Assembly: GCA_020073665.1 (NCBI GenBank)
Contig: JAIQEU010000006.1
Span: 62,001 to 126,000 of the forward strand
Reading direction: 5' to 3'
Source of the DNA: Terriglobia bacterium
GTDB lineage: Bacteria; Acidobacteriota; Terriglobia; Terriglobales; Acidobacteriaceae
Length of the DNA: 64,000 nucleotides
Every line of letters begins with the position of its first letter. Position 1 is the first letter of the stretch. This document shows positions 17,869 through 27,073 of this stretch, in pieces. Below the pieces are notes generated by a model. It saw only the letters and a program-made list of their open reading frames with translations. It had not been told where the DNA came from and searched no databases. The position numbers and the translations under genes are program-made.

Positions 17869-19221
17869 TCATTGCTCCTGGTCAGATTTCGAGATTAGAG
17901 CTTTTCGAAAAGCTTCTGCAGAGCCAAGATATTGTTCAGGTGTTTCCAATTGCTTGAGTTCGGTGGGGTCCAGATGGGCGGTCACTTCAGGAATCCCAGC
18001 GAGCACCTCGGCGAGATGTCTGCCCTCGATAGCGCTCTTCTTCGCCGCAGCCTCGAGGACCATGTGAGCCACGTCTCGGCCTAGTTTTGGTGCGAGCAGC
18101 AGCATCGCCCGTTCGGCGAAAATAACCCCGTTCGTCCGCTCGATATTCGCTCGCATCCGCGCGGTGTCGACGGTGAGGCCTTCCGCCACTTCAGCCATGG
18201 AATTGACTGCCAACCCGGTCGACTGAACCACTGCCGCTACAACGGGCCACTCCGCTTGCCATCCTCCGACACCGCGTTCGTGCTCCTGCACCATGGCCGA
18301 GAGAAACGAAGCGACCAGTCCAGGAAGGCGATGCGCCGCTGCCAGTGTGAGCGAACAGGCAGTCGGATTGTGCTTGTGTGGCATGGTTGACGATCCGCCG
18401 CGGCCGCCTCCTGCAGGCTCGGCTGCTTCGCCAACTTCGTGCTGCATTAGCAGACTGATGTCTCGTGCCATCTTGCCCAAAGATCCGGTCAGCACTCCGC
18501 AAGCGCAGATCAGCGTTGCCAACTGGTCGCGTTGTGTGTGCCACGGCGCTGGCGGAGGAGTCCCTAGCCCGAGCTCTTGGGTGAGAGCTTCAACGACAGC
18601 CCGTCCGCGGTCGCCAAGCGATGCCAACGTGCCGCTGGCTCCGCCGAACTGAAGTATCGCCGCAGCATGGAAGCCGCATTGTAAGGCCTGCTTTCCTCGG
18701 TGAACCGCGCCCAACCAGCCCGCGGCCTTGAGACCTAACGTCACCGGAGGAGCCGGTTGCAACAGGGTTCGCGCCAGCATGACAGTTTTCCCATGCTGCT
18801 CCGCCAATCGAGCAAGCGCCTGCTCCAGCTTCGAGAGATCATTCGTAACCATCGGCTCCGCGCGCTTTAGCAGCATTGACATCACAGTATCCGCGACGTC
18901 CTGGCTGGTCGCTCCCCAATGAACAAAGCCCGCCACTTCCGGATTCGTCTTTCTCACCCGTTCGGTCAGCGCTTTGACCAGGGGAATGGCCGGAGTGCCC
19001 GCGCGGAGCGTGGCATGCGCAAGAGTTGCCGCGTCGAAGTTGCAGGATTTTGCAGACACCGCGATCGCATCGGCCGCTGCCGCTGGGACAATGCCGGTTC
19101 GAGCTTCGGCGCGGGCAAGCGCCACTTCAAAATCCAGCATGGCCTGAAGGACCGACTCGTCGGAAAACAGCTCCGCCAAGGGGGGTGTGGTCGCCAGGCT
19201 GTCAATTAGGCGCACGCTCAT
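17869..19221 (-). CDS. pcaB: 3-carboxy-cis,cis-muconate cycloisomerase
   Basis: The 450-residue protein belongs to the fumarase/aspartase superfamily. It carries the signature loop GGRGGSSTMPHKHNP (about residue 270) and the conserved GATSQDVADT segment near residue 105. In the protocatechuate branch it converts beta-carboxymuconate to gamma-carboxymuconolactone. The identity is supported by the neighbours pcaHG upstream and the pcaDC fusion 1 nt downstream. GGAG precedes the ATG. Adenylosuccinate lyase is the main look-alike but does not fit the context. Confidence 0.93.
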   Translation of the reverse strand: MSVRLIDSLATTPPLAELFSDESVLQAMLDFEVALARAEARTGIVPAAAADAIAVSAKSCNFDAATLAHATLRAGTPAIPLVKALTERVRKTNPEVAGFVHWGATSQDVADTVMSMLLKRAEPMVTNDLSKLEQALARLAEQHGKTVMLARTLLQPAPPVTLGLKAAGWLGAVHRGKQALQCGFHAAAILQFGGASGTLASLGDRGRAVVEALTQELGLGTPPPAPWHTQRDQLATLICACGVLTGSLGKMARDISLLMQHEVGEAAEPAGGGRGGSSTMPHKHNPTACSLTLAAAHRLPGLVASFLSAMVQEHERGVGGWQAEWPVVAAVVQSTGLAVNSMAEVAEGLTVDTARMRANIERTNGVIFAERAMLLLAPKLGRDVAHMVLEAAAKKSAIEGRHLAEVLAGIPEVTAHLDPTELKQLETPEQYLGSAEAFRKALISKSDQEQ

Positions 19222-19293
19222 GAAAGGCTCCGCATCGGAACCTGCGTCGCGCCGGACTTCTGGTTACACGCGCGGCTGATCATCTTGGAGTGA

Positions 19294-19866
19294 TTACACA
19301 TCGAAAAAAACAGTTTCACCTTCTCCACAGAGTCGGACTTCGAAAATCCACCCACCAGCACGAGTTGGATCGGGCTGGGCAAGCAGGGTAGGGCGACGAT
19401 TTTCCGGTATTAACGCCAGGACGGGATCGCTGGCGTTCCCTGGCTCGCCTGCGAAGTAAGCTCGGGTAGACAATCTCTTCAATAGACCCCGTGCCATGAT
19501 CGATACGTTGATGTGCGGCGCCTGAATCGTATCGCCCGGTCCTGGCACGGGTCCCGGCTTGACCGTTTCAAAACTGCACGATCCGTCTTCGGCGGTCGGC
19601 ATGCGTCCGAAGCCGCGAAACGACCCATCGACCGTCGAGTTCCCGTGACCCTCAGTCCCCTTATAGTTACCTTCAGAGTCAGCCTGCCACAGTTCAATCA
19701 TCGCGTCCGGCACAGGCACGCTGTCGCCATCCAGCACGCGAAAGGTTAACCACACGCGCTCGCCCTTTACCCCCTTGCCGGCGATGCACGGAACCGATCC
19801 CGTATCGGTGAGCCCGAGGTGCAAATAAGGGCCAACCGTCTGCGACGGAGTTGGAGTCAGGTCCAT
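19294..19866 (-). CDS. pcaG: Protocatechuate 3,4-dioxygenase alpha subunit
   Basis: The 190-residue protein starts MDLTPTPSQTVGPYLHLGL, the typical PcaG N-terminus, and contains the beta-sandwich core of intradiol dioxygenases (IELWQADSEGNY, GRMPTAEDGS, APHINVSIMARG). Alpha subunits lack a complete iron site, as here; with PcaH it forms the Fe(III) enzyme that opens protocatechuate to beta-carboxymuconate. ATG at 19866 lies 1 nt after the pcaH stop; the longer frame extends into pcaH and is not the start. A 72-nt gap separates it from pcaB. Confidence 0.94.
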   Translation of the reverse strand: MDLTPTPSQTVGPYLHLGLTDTGSVPCIAGKGVKGERVWLTFRVLDGDSVPVPDAMIELWQADSEGNYKGTEGHGNSTVDGSFRGFGRMPTAEDGSCSFETVKPGPVPGPGDTIQAPHINVSIMARGLLKRLSTRAYFAGEPGNASDPVLALIPENRRPTLLAQPDPTRAGGWIFEVRLCGEGETVFFDV

Positions 19867-19867
19867 G

Positions 19868-20608
19868 TTATCCCTCAAACAGCGTTGCTTCGCGCCCACG
19901 CAGCACGATGTTGAAACGATAGCTCAGGGCCCATTCCGGCTTGGTGGTTTCCAAGTCAAATTTCGAAATCAGGCGCTGCCGGGTCCTTTCGTCGGGAACC
20001 GATTGCAGAATGGGATCATAAGCAAAAAGTGGGTCGCCAGGAAAATACATTTGGGTGACCAGTCGCGTGACGAAGGCCGGTCCGAACAAGGAAAAGTGGA
20101 TATGCGCCGGGCGCCACGCATTTTCGTGATTGCGCCAGGGATAGGCGCCCGGCTTGATGGTCACAAAACGATAAAATCCGTTCGCATCGGTCAGGGTTCG
20201 TCCCGTACCGGTGAAGTTCGGGTCGAGTGGCGCTGCGTGGTTGTCTTTCGCGTGCGCATACCGTCCCGCTGCGTTTGCCTGCCAGATCTCAACCAGGCTG
20301 TTCGACACCGGACGACCATCACCATCCATCACTCGCCCGCTCACCACGATGCGCTCTCCCAGCGGTTCCCCGGGATGTTGAACGGTGAGGTCGTTGTCGT
20401 TGGGATGAATGTCGGAATGGACGAAGATTGGACCCGTGACCTCCGAAAGCGTATGCGGGAGGAAAATCAGCGGCTGAGACGGGGCTCGGCGCCTAGTCGC
20501 GCGATAGGCCGGATAGAGGTATTCCGGCTGCGTCCCGGGTTCGTGGCGCCGGAAGGGAACGACCGACGCCGGTAGCCTGTTGCCCTTGTTTTGCAGCGAA
20601 GACGACAT
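19868..20608 (-). CDS. pcaH: Protocatechuate 3,4-dioxygenase beta subunit (catalytic)
   Basis: The 246-residue intradiol dioxygenase subunit carries the Fe(III) ligands: one Tyr in AAGRYAHAKDNH, one in KPGAYPWRN, and the two His of RPAHIHFS. It cleaves protocatechuate between its two hydroxylated carbons. It begins the pcaHGB-pcaL series, 59 bp downstream of the LysR regulator on the same strand, with AGGTG before the ATG. Together the cluster predicts growth on protocatechuate or compounds channelled to it, such as 4-hydroxybenzoate or vanillate. Confidence 0.95.
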   Translation of the reverse strand: MSSSLQNKGNRLPASVVPFRRHEPGTQPEYLYPAYRATRRRAPSQPLIFLPHTLSEVTGPIFVHSDIHPNDNDLTVQHPGEPLGERIVVSGRVMDGDGRPVSNSLVEIWQANAAGRYAHAKDNHAAPLDPNFTGTGRTLTDANGFYRFVTIKPGAYPWRNHENAWRPAHIHFSLFGPAFVTRLVTQMYFPGDPLFAYDPILQSVPDERTRQRLISKFDLETTKPEWALSYRFNIVLRGREATLFEG

Positions 20609-20667
20609 GTCACCTCAGGTACACGTAATGGTTAATGTACTTGAATGTTCTGCACAGCTAGTCTTGA

Positions 20668-21570
20668 TCAGTGCCGAGCAAGTTCGAACACTCTGCGCAC
20701 AGAATCAAGGAAGGCGACCACTACGGCGGACTCTTCGTCCTTTCGCCAGGCGGCATAGACTTCTATCTTGGCGTCGGGTTCATTCAATTGCACCGTTGAT
20801 ACCTCTACCCCTGAGACTGAGCGGGTTACGATGGCGCCAACCCCGATATAGATGCCCTTACCCGACGCCACCATAATTGTCCCACCTTCCTCGTGGGCTT
20901 CTGCGTGGGTGACCGTGAGATGGGGAGTGTAGCCGCGCTTGCGGTACAAGTCCAAGATCCTCTCATACAACCCGCTGGATATATTCCGGTTGAAGATGAT
21001 CAGGGGCTCGTCGGCGATATCCTTGAGCCGCAACGCCCTGCGCTTTGCCAAAGGGTGTGTTTTCGGCAGGACCACTACGAACCGTTCCTCGAACAGCATC
21101 TCGGAATTCAAATTCAGTTGATCGACAGGTGGACGCAGGAATCCAACATCAATCTCGCGTTTGCGCAACGCCTCGTTCTGAATGGTCGAGAAGATATCTC
21201 GGCACTCGATGTCGACCTCCGGAAATCGCTGGCAATGATCGGCCACGATGCGACCCACCACTCCGCCCAGCCCCGAGGCAATCCCAATCTTGATGATTCC
21301 GCTTTCGCCCTTCTGGGCTCGCCGGGCTACTTCCGTCGCGTGTCCCGCCTGAAGGATCAATTTTTTCGCTTCCTCCAGAAAAACCCGGCCTGCGTTGGTC
21401 AGTTCCACTTGCCGCTTGGTACGCACCAGGAGCTGGACTCCGATGTCGTCCTCCAGTTGCCGGATCTGGCGGCTCAGCGGTGGCTGGGCAATGTGGAGTT
21501 GCGAGGCGGCTCGGCTGAAGTTGAGCTGCTCGGCGACCGCGATGAAATATCGGAGATGGCGAAGTTCCAC
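20668..21570 (-). CDS. LysR-family regulator of the pca operon
   Basis: This is a standard-length 300-residue LTTR. The N-terminal winged helix-turn-helix begins at the usual ELRHLRYFIAVAEQ (about 2-15) and continues through SRAASQLHIAQPPLSRQI. A periplasmic-binding-protein-like effector domain spans about 90-290. I prefer the GTG start at 21570, which gives the family's normal N-terminus, over an ATG at 21594 that would lie inside a near-perfect LysR-type box (21584-21598). Position next to pcaH suggests a PcaQ/CatR-like activator responding to a pathway intermediate; the effector is not readable from sequence. Confidence 0.88.
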   Translation of the reverse strand: MELRHLRYFIAVAEQLNFSRAASQLHIAQPPLSRQIRQLEDDIGVQLLVRTKRQVELTNAGRVFLEEAKKLILQAGHATEVARRAQKGESGIIKIGIASGLGGVVGRIVADHCQRFPEVDIECRDIFSTIQNEALRKREIDVGFLRPPVDQLNLNSEMLFEERFVVVLPKTHPLAKRRALRLKDIADEPLIIFNRNISSGLYERILDLYRKRGYTPHLTVTHAEAHEEGGTIMVASGKGIYIGVGAIVTRSVSGVEVSTVQLNEPDAKIEVYAAWRKDEESAVVVAFLDSVRRVFELARH

Positions 21571-21583
21571 AGCTCGAATTGTA

Positions 21584-21598
21584 ATACCTGACAAGTAT
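21584..21598. promoter_or_regulatory. LysR-type operator box (ATACCT-N3-AAGTAT)
   Basis: ATACCTGACAAGTAT is a near-palindrome with the T-N11-A core of LysR-family sites, placed 13 bp upstream of the preferred regulator start. A sibling copy with similar flanks lies at 23541-23555. Confidence 0.55.
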
Positions 21599-21649
21599 CA
21601 ACCGTGTTTTGGCCAAATGAAATGCGCATCAGACGATCCGACGGTGTCC

Positions 21650-23257
21650 TCAAGGTGCACTTACCTTGTCGGCGTCGCCCTGCTGTACCGGCTCCCCATT
21701 CTGCGTTTGCAGCGCTCGTAACTTGAAACGCTGAAGCTTCCCGGTCGCGGTTTTGGGGAGCTCGGCAACGAAGTTGATCCAGCGCGGTCGTTTGTAACCG
21801 GCCAGCCTTTGGGCGACCCAGTCGCGAAGGTCTCCAGCCAGCTTGTCGGTGGGATGAAAATCCGGATTAACCACGACGTAGGCCGCAGGCTTGAGAAGAC
21901 GGTCTGCATCCTCGCGTGCCACCACTGCCGCTTCGCGCACCGCGGGGTGCGCAATCAATGCGCTCTCAACCTCGGTGGGACTAAGCCAGCGCCCATTTAC
22001 CTTGAAAAGATCATCGGAACGCCCCGCATGCCAGAAGTAGCCGTCGGGATCCTGGTAGTACTTGTCCCCGGTACGGTACCAGTGGCCCTCAATCGTGTCC
22101 TTGGTTTTTTCGTGCTGGTTCCAGTAGGTCGCGCAGATGGAATCACCCTTCACCAACAGATTGCCGATTTCGCCCTGAGCAACTGGCTTCCCATCCTCAT
22201 CGACGATCTTGGCCTCGTAGCCGGGGACTATTTCGCCACTCGACCCCGGCCTGACGGCACCCTGGCGGTTGGACAGGACCATTTGCAGGGATTCGGTCGA
22301 GCCCACGCCATCCAGAATCTCCACGCCGAATCGCTGCTTGAAACGCTCAAACAGGGTCGCAGGGAGGGCTTCGCCGGCGGAGATGGCCAGTCGCACACTG
22401 GAAAGATCAAACTCAGTTCCGTCCGCGCGGTGGTGGGCCAGCAGTGCTGCATAGTTAGTGGGAACCGAGAAAAACAAGGTTGGGCGGTAACGCTCGATAT
22501 TGGCGTAGATGCCTTCGGGGGTCGGACGGACGGTCGACAGTATGCTGGTGGCGCCGAATGCCAAGGGGAAATAGCCGGCGTTCCCCAGCCCATACGCAAA
22601 GAACAGCCGGGCGACGCTGTAGCAGCGGTCCCGTTCATCCATCCCCAGAACGCCTTTCGCGTACAACTCTGAACACACCACCATATCGTGATGCAAATGG
22701 ACACAGCCCTTGGGGAATCCGGTGCTCCCCGAGGAGTACAGCCAGAATGCGGCGTCGTCCTTGCTGGTGGGCGCGGGGTCGAGTTCGGGGGACGAGTGTG
22801 CGATAAGGGTGCTGAAGTCAATAGACCCCTCGTCCCCTTGCCCAATCACCACGATTTTCTGCAAATACCGGAGGCGCTCTCCAGGAATCAGCCGCAACTG
22901 CGGCAACAGTGTGTCGCTCACCAGGGCTACGCGCGCGCGGGTATCGTTCAACAGGTATTCATAGTCTCCAACATTCAGGAGGGTATTGGTGGGCACCGCC
23001 ACTGCACCGATCTTGATCGCGCCGAAAAAACAGTACAGAAATTCGGGGATGTCTTCGAGCAACAACAGGACGCGTTCTTCCGGGCGCACATCTAGGTTAA
23101 GGAGCGCGTTACCCACCTGATTGGTTTCTTGCAGCAGTTGCTGATAGGTGACCTGCCGGTCGCCACACTCGATCGCGATTCTTTGTCCTCTGCCCTGAAG
23201 GACATTGCGATCCACAAAATACGTGGCGACATTGAATGTTTCGGGCAGGATAATCAA
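21650..23257 (-). CDS. Benzoate-CoA-ligase-family acyl-CoA synthetase
   Basis: This 535-residue ANL-superfamily enzyme has the P-loop-like motif YSSGSTGFPKG (about 174-184), the adenylate motif YRTGDKYYQDPDGYF (about 405), and the C-terminal catalytic Lys in PKTATGKLQR (about 508). Early segments (FNVATYFVDRNV, PEFLYCFFGAIKIGAVAVPTNT) are those of the benzoate/4-hydroxybenzoate-CoA ligase group. It activates an aromatic acid with ATP and CoA. It stands upstream of the LysR and pca genes on the same strand, which is odd because the beta-ketoadipate branch itself does not use ring-CoA esters. It may feed a separate CoA-dependent route encoded elsewhere, or process a phenolic or cinnamic acid side chain. 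Confidence 0.85.
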   Translation of the reverse strand: MIILPETFNVATYFVDRNVLQGRGQRIAIECGDRQVTYQQLLQETNQVGNALLNLDVRPEERVLLLLEDIPEFLYCFFGAIKIGAVAVPTNTLLNVGDYEYLLNDTRARVALVSDTLLPQLRLIPGERLRYLQKIVVIGQGDEGSIDFSTLIAHSSPELDPAPTSKDDAAFWLYSSGSTGFPKGCVHLHHDMVVCSELYAKGVLGMDERDRCYSVARLFFAYGLGNAGYFPLAFGATSILSTVRPTPEGIYANIERYRPTLFFSVPTNYAALLAHHRADGTEFDLSSVRLAISAGEALPATLFERFKQRFGVEILDGVGSTESLQMVLSNRQGAVRPGSSGEIVPGYEAKIVDEDGKPVAQGEIGNLLVKGDSICATYWNQHEKTKDTIEGHWYRTGDKYYQDPDGYFWHAGRSDDLFKVNGRWLSPTEVESALIAHPAVREAAVVAREDADRLLKPAAYVVVNPDFHPTDKLAGDLRDWVAQRLAGYKRPRWINFVAELPKTATGKLQRFKLRALQTQNGEPVQQGDADKVSAP

Positions 23258-23803
23258 CGTAATCTCTTATGGCTTCTACCGCCTCGAACAGAGGCTTGGC
23301 GCGTTCCCCGGATCAACCGGGCTATCGGGAGCGGGAGTATAGCACGGTTCAATTCGCTTACTTTCGATAGCACCGGGTTCGGAGAGGTCGACCAGGGTAC
23401 GAAACGAAATTGCACTTTCCACGGATTTCAAGCACGTGCCAGTAGGCTGCACATCGACAACAGCCTCTTTCTTCTTTGAATTGCAGGGGTGCGCTCCAAA
23501 AGCCGGAGCGGCCGGGAGGGCTCGCTGCTTCGGAGAATTAATACCTAGGAAGTATCACTGTTTGACCAAAGATGTATTGGACAGTATTTTCGTTCCGCTC
23601 CATGCTCTCGCGGCAATGGGGAGAGGTCCACGCAGCGGTCCTGTATAAGTTCTCGCAACTCAGACTGCCGCCGTACGTTGCGCGGCGAGGACGGCTGTAG
23701 TCACGTAAGAATCACAATCGGGGATGAATGCACGGATAGAGTTGCCGGTTCTTTGTTTCGCGTGTGGATTCAGAGTCGGTACGACCGTCGCAAGAGGAGC
23801 CCT
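23258..23803. other. Divergent intergenic region
   Basis: This 546-bp stretch separates the CoA ligase (minus) from the TonB-dependent receptor (plus). Besides the LysR-type box at 23541-23555 and AAGAGGAG before the receptor ATG, I see no gene, hairpin or repeat. It is long enough for two regulated promoters. Confidence 0.5.
23541..23555. promoter_or_regulatory. Second LysR-type operator box (ATACCT-N3-AAGTAT)
   Basis: ATACCTAGGAAGTAT shares both half-sites and the T-N11-A core with the box at 21584-21598, and both are preceded by GAATT within a few bases and followed by CA. It is 283 bp upstream of the CoA ligase and 248 bp upstream of the TonB-dependent receptor. Confidence 0.5.
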
Positions 23804-26800
23804 ATGAAATCACTTCGGTATTTGGCCGGTTTGATTCTCGCGGTGATTGCTTGTTTTGGTGCGCAGGCCTTCGCGCAGGTGGGCACCAGCTTCGCCCAAC
23901 TCAACGGAACCGTCACCGCTCCCAACGGCGACACGATTGCCAAAGCCGCCGTGACCCTGCGAGCCGTAGAAACCAACCAGGTCTATTCCGCGGTCTCCAA
24001 CGACTCCGGATTCTTCATCGTGCCCAATCTCCCTCCGGGCCCCTATGAGTTGTCTGTCGAATCTCCCGGCTTCGCGAAATCGGTGCAGACCGGAATTGTT
24101 CTGAGGGTAGGTCAAACGGCTACGGTCAACGTGCCACTGAAGATTGCGACCTTCAAGGAAACCGTGGAAGTCAGTACTGAAGTACCGCCCATCGAACCCA
24201 CGCGCAGTGAGGTAAGCCAGGTGGTGGAGACCCAGCAGATCCAGTCGCTCCCCATCAGCGGGCGGTTATTCACGGACTTTGCCCTGTTGAGTCCAGGCGT
24301 CACTACGGGTCGAATCAGCCTACAGTCTACATTTACCGATCCCAGCACCACTCGTATATCCTTTGGCGGCCAGCGGGACTTGAGCAATTCAGTGACCGTG
24401 GATGGCGCCGACAACATTAACACCGCAACCGGTTCTCAGCGGGCAACGCCTTCGCAGGAAGCAGTGAGCGAGTTTCGTGTGGTAAACAACAGCTTCGGCG
24501 CTGAATACGGACGGGCGCTCGGCGGCATTGTAAACATCGTTACCAAGTCGGGCACCAACACCCTGCATGGCTCGGTCTATGAGTATTTCCAGAACAACGC
24601 TCTCAACGCCAAGTCCATCCTGACGCTGCCCGGCTTCGACACGCTCCGCCAGAACCAGTTTGGCGCGACCCTGGGCGGGCCGATCCAGAAAGACCGAACT
24701 TTCTTCTTCATTAACTACGAAGGGCAACGGCGCGCTCAATCGCCAACCTATCCGGCCGCGCTGGTCGCCAACCTGAATAGCTCGGCGATTCCGGGATTTC
24801 CCAATCCGTGTGTGGTGAATGGAGTTCCCATCGCCAGTTGCGGCATCAACCAGATGAAGGAGAGCCTCGGCATTGCTCCCGAGAACCTGAACGTTCTGAA
24901 GACCGCCGACTACGACGAGGGTTTGGTTAAAGTCGACCGCGAGTTGAATGCCAAAAACCGGCTCAGCGTCCGTTATTCGATTGAGGATTCGACTGCTCTG
25001 AACATGCTGGTCGGCGACACCCTCGACGGAGGCGGTATCGGCGCACCCAGCAGCGGCCGTAACGGATTTCTGCGCGACCAATCGCTGGTTGGTACCTGGA
25101 CGTCCACCATTAAGCCCTCGATTGTTAATTCCATGCTGTTTCAGTATGCTCGCCGCAACTATGCGTTCCCCGGCGTCACTGGGCAGCCCAACCTTGATGT
25201 ACCGAACACGCTGCTCTTCGGTCACAATTTCGGCGCCTTTGATCGTTACAACGAAAGCCGCGTGCAGTTCTCGGACACGCTGGCTTGGGTGAAAGGGAAG
25301 CACTATCCCAGGTTTGGCTTTGACACCAATTACATTCGGAACTTCGTGATTTGGCCGGGATTCACCCCGGCCCGCATCATCTTCCCCAGCCTCCCCGAGC
25401 TGCTGGCGTCCTCTTTGAGTAACATTCAGGCTGGCGCTCCGTGTCCGCCCCCGCTCCCGTCCATTCTTCCCGCTCCCTGTATTGCGGCGTTCTTCTGGGG
25501 GGCTCCCATTCCTCCCGGCCCGATTGATCCGAACCAGCCCTCACCCCCAATCTCGACCAGTTGGCAAAACGCCTTTAATCCGAACCTGGCACAGAACTTC
25601 TTCGTGCATTTGAACCACAGCTACTACGGCATGTTCGCGCAAGACCAGTGGCACATTACTCCGCAGCTCACGCTGAACTACGGCTTGCGATATGACTTCG
25701 AGACGGGGCTCGGTTTCTTCGTCGACCCGGATCATCGTTCGTTCCAGCCACGGGTGGGCATCGCTTACTCGCCCGATTCGAAGACCGTTATCCGTGCGGG
25801 GTACGGAATATTTTTCGACAAATACAGCCTCACGTTCTTCTTTGTCCCAGCGCCCCAGCGGCAGCCGGCGATCATCGGCTTGCCGAAGGCGAACAACCAG
25901 CAGACTGGGTCGTATATCCTGAGCAGCGCATTTCTGGGGGCCTGCGCGCCCTCATTCCTCGGGGTAGGTCCGCCGTGTCCCTCGGGGACGGTTCCCGTCG
26001 ACATTATTGATACCGACTTTGTGAACTTCATTACCCAGGGTGTGTTTCCCAACAACGCGCCTTATTACCAGGGCGGAACCTCGGTGGACAGGCACTTGCG
26101 TGAGCCCTACTCCGAGCAATCGAGTCTGGAGATTGACCGCCAGATCACGAAAGGTCTAACCGTCAACCTGGGATATCTGTTTGTGGCCGGACACAAACTG
26201 GTTCGGCCGATTGATCTGAACGTGGCGCCGCACGTGGGAACAGTCAACGGCAAAGACGTGTACAACTTCGCCATCCCGGACCCCAACATTCCGGCGCCTC
26301 CCGGCGGGTCCAACGGCACCAACGGGATCTTCTACTACACGGATTCGAGCGGGAACTCGGTGTACCATGGCGTGACCCTGCAAGTGACGGAAAAGGCCGG
26401 TCAGTATCTAAAGCTCAACGCCAACTACACCTTCTCGAAGACACTCGATGATGGCACCTTCGTGACCTTCGTCAGCACCCCGCAGTCGAACGACCAGCGG
26501 AATCTCGAACGGGCCTACTCCAACCAGGATGCCCGCCACCGGTTTGTCGCCAATTTCGTGGCCGACGGCCCGCAGAATACATTCCTCAGGAATTTCGAAC
26601 TCAGCAGCATCATCACTCTCCAGTCCGCCAGACCATTCACCATCTTCGTGGGTTTTGATGCGAACAGCGACGGCAATCCCGTCACTGACCGAGTAGGATT
26701 GTCGCCGCGCAATAGCTATCGTGGCGATAGCCTGAAGACTGTGGACATGCGGCTTTCCCGCACCTTCCATTTAGGGGAAACCCGGCAATTGCAGCTGATT

Positions 26801-26998
26801 GCGGAGTCGTTCAACCTGTTCAACCGGGCGAATGTGGACGAGGTGTTTAGCGTCTATGGCGCCCCGGACTTTGTTGGACCCGTGCCTCAGCACTATCAGG
26901 ATGGCATCACCAACGTGAATCCGGGTTTCCCGTTTGGCACTCCGAGAACAACATTCAACCCGCGGCAGATTCAGTTTGCGGCCAAGGTCACATTCTAG
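23804..26998 (+). CDS. TonB-dependent outer-membrane receptor, Oar/carboxypeptidase-regulatory type
   Basis: The 1064-residue protein has a Sec signal peptide (ending ACFGAQAFAQ), a carboxypeptidase-regulatory-like beta-sandwich at about 28-110 (TVTAPNGDTIAKAAVTLRAV), a plug with GRALGGIVNIVTKSGTN (about 230), and a long beta-barrel ending in the outer-membrane Phe (AAKVTF). Large transporters of this architecture are greatly expanded in Acidobacteria. The ligand is unknown; position across from the CoA ligase and pca cluster makes an aromatic or lignin-derived ligand conceivable. ATG at 23804 is chosen because AGAGGAG precedes it and a signal peptide follows at once; the longer frame lacks both. 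Confidence 0.92.
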   Translation: MKSLRYLAGLILAVIACFGAQAFAQVGTSFAQLNGTVTAPNGDTIAKAAVTLRAVETNQVYSAVSNDSGFFIVPNLPPGPYELSVESPGFAKSVQTGIVLRVGQTATVNVPLKIATFKETVEVSTEVPPIEPTRSEVSQVVETQQIQSLPISGRLFTDFALLSPGVTTGRISLQSTFTDPSTTRISFGGQRDLSNSVTVDGADNINTATGSQRATPSQEAVSEFRVVNNSFGAEYGRALGGIVNIVTKSGTNTLHGSVYEYFQNNALNAKSILTLPGFDTLRQNQFGATLGGPIQKDRTFFFINYEGQRRAQSPTYPAALVANLNSSAIPGFPNPCVVNGVPIASCGINQMKESLGIAPENLNVLKTADYDEGLVKVDRELNAKNRLSVRYSIEDSTALNMLVGDTLDGGGIGAPSSGRNGFLRDQSLVGTWTSTIKPSIVNSMLFQYARRNYAFPGVTGQPNLDVPNTLLFGHNFGAFDRYNESRVQFSDTLAWVKGKHYPRFGFDTNYIRNFVIWPGFTPARIIFPSLPELLASSLSNIQAGAPCPPPLPSILPAPCIAAFFWGAPIPPGPIDPNQPSPPISTSWQNAFNPNLAQNFFVHLNHSYYGMFAQDQWHITPQLTLNYGLRYDFETGLGFFVDPDHRSFQPRVGIAYSPDSKTVIRAGYGIFFDKYSLTFFFVPAPQRQPAIIGLPKANNQQTGSYILSSAFLGACAPSFLGVGPPCPSGTVPVDIIDTDFVNFITQGVFPNNAPYYQGGTSVDRHLREPYSEQSSLEIDRQITKGLTVNLGYLFVAGHKLVRPIDLNVAPHVGTVNGKDVYNFAIPDPNIPAPPGGSNGTNGIFYYTDSSGNSVYHGVTLQVTEKAGQYLKLNANYTFSKTLDDGTFVTFVSTPQSNDQRNLERAYSNQDARHRFVANFVADGPQNTFLRNFELSSIITLQSARPFTIFVGFDANSDGNPVTDRVGLSPRNSYRGDSLKTVDMRLSRTFHLGETRQLQLIAESFNLFNRANVDEVFSVYGAPDFVGPVPQHYQDGITNVNPGFPFGTPRTTFNPRQIQFAAKVTF

Positions 26999-27073
26999 CG
27001 GGCGGGTTACAGGCGGGAACGATCGAGCCTCCGCAGCCACTCGCAGAGGTCAGAATTGGCCTCGCAGATGCCA

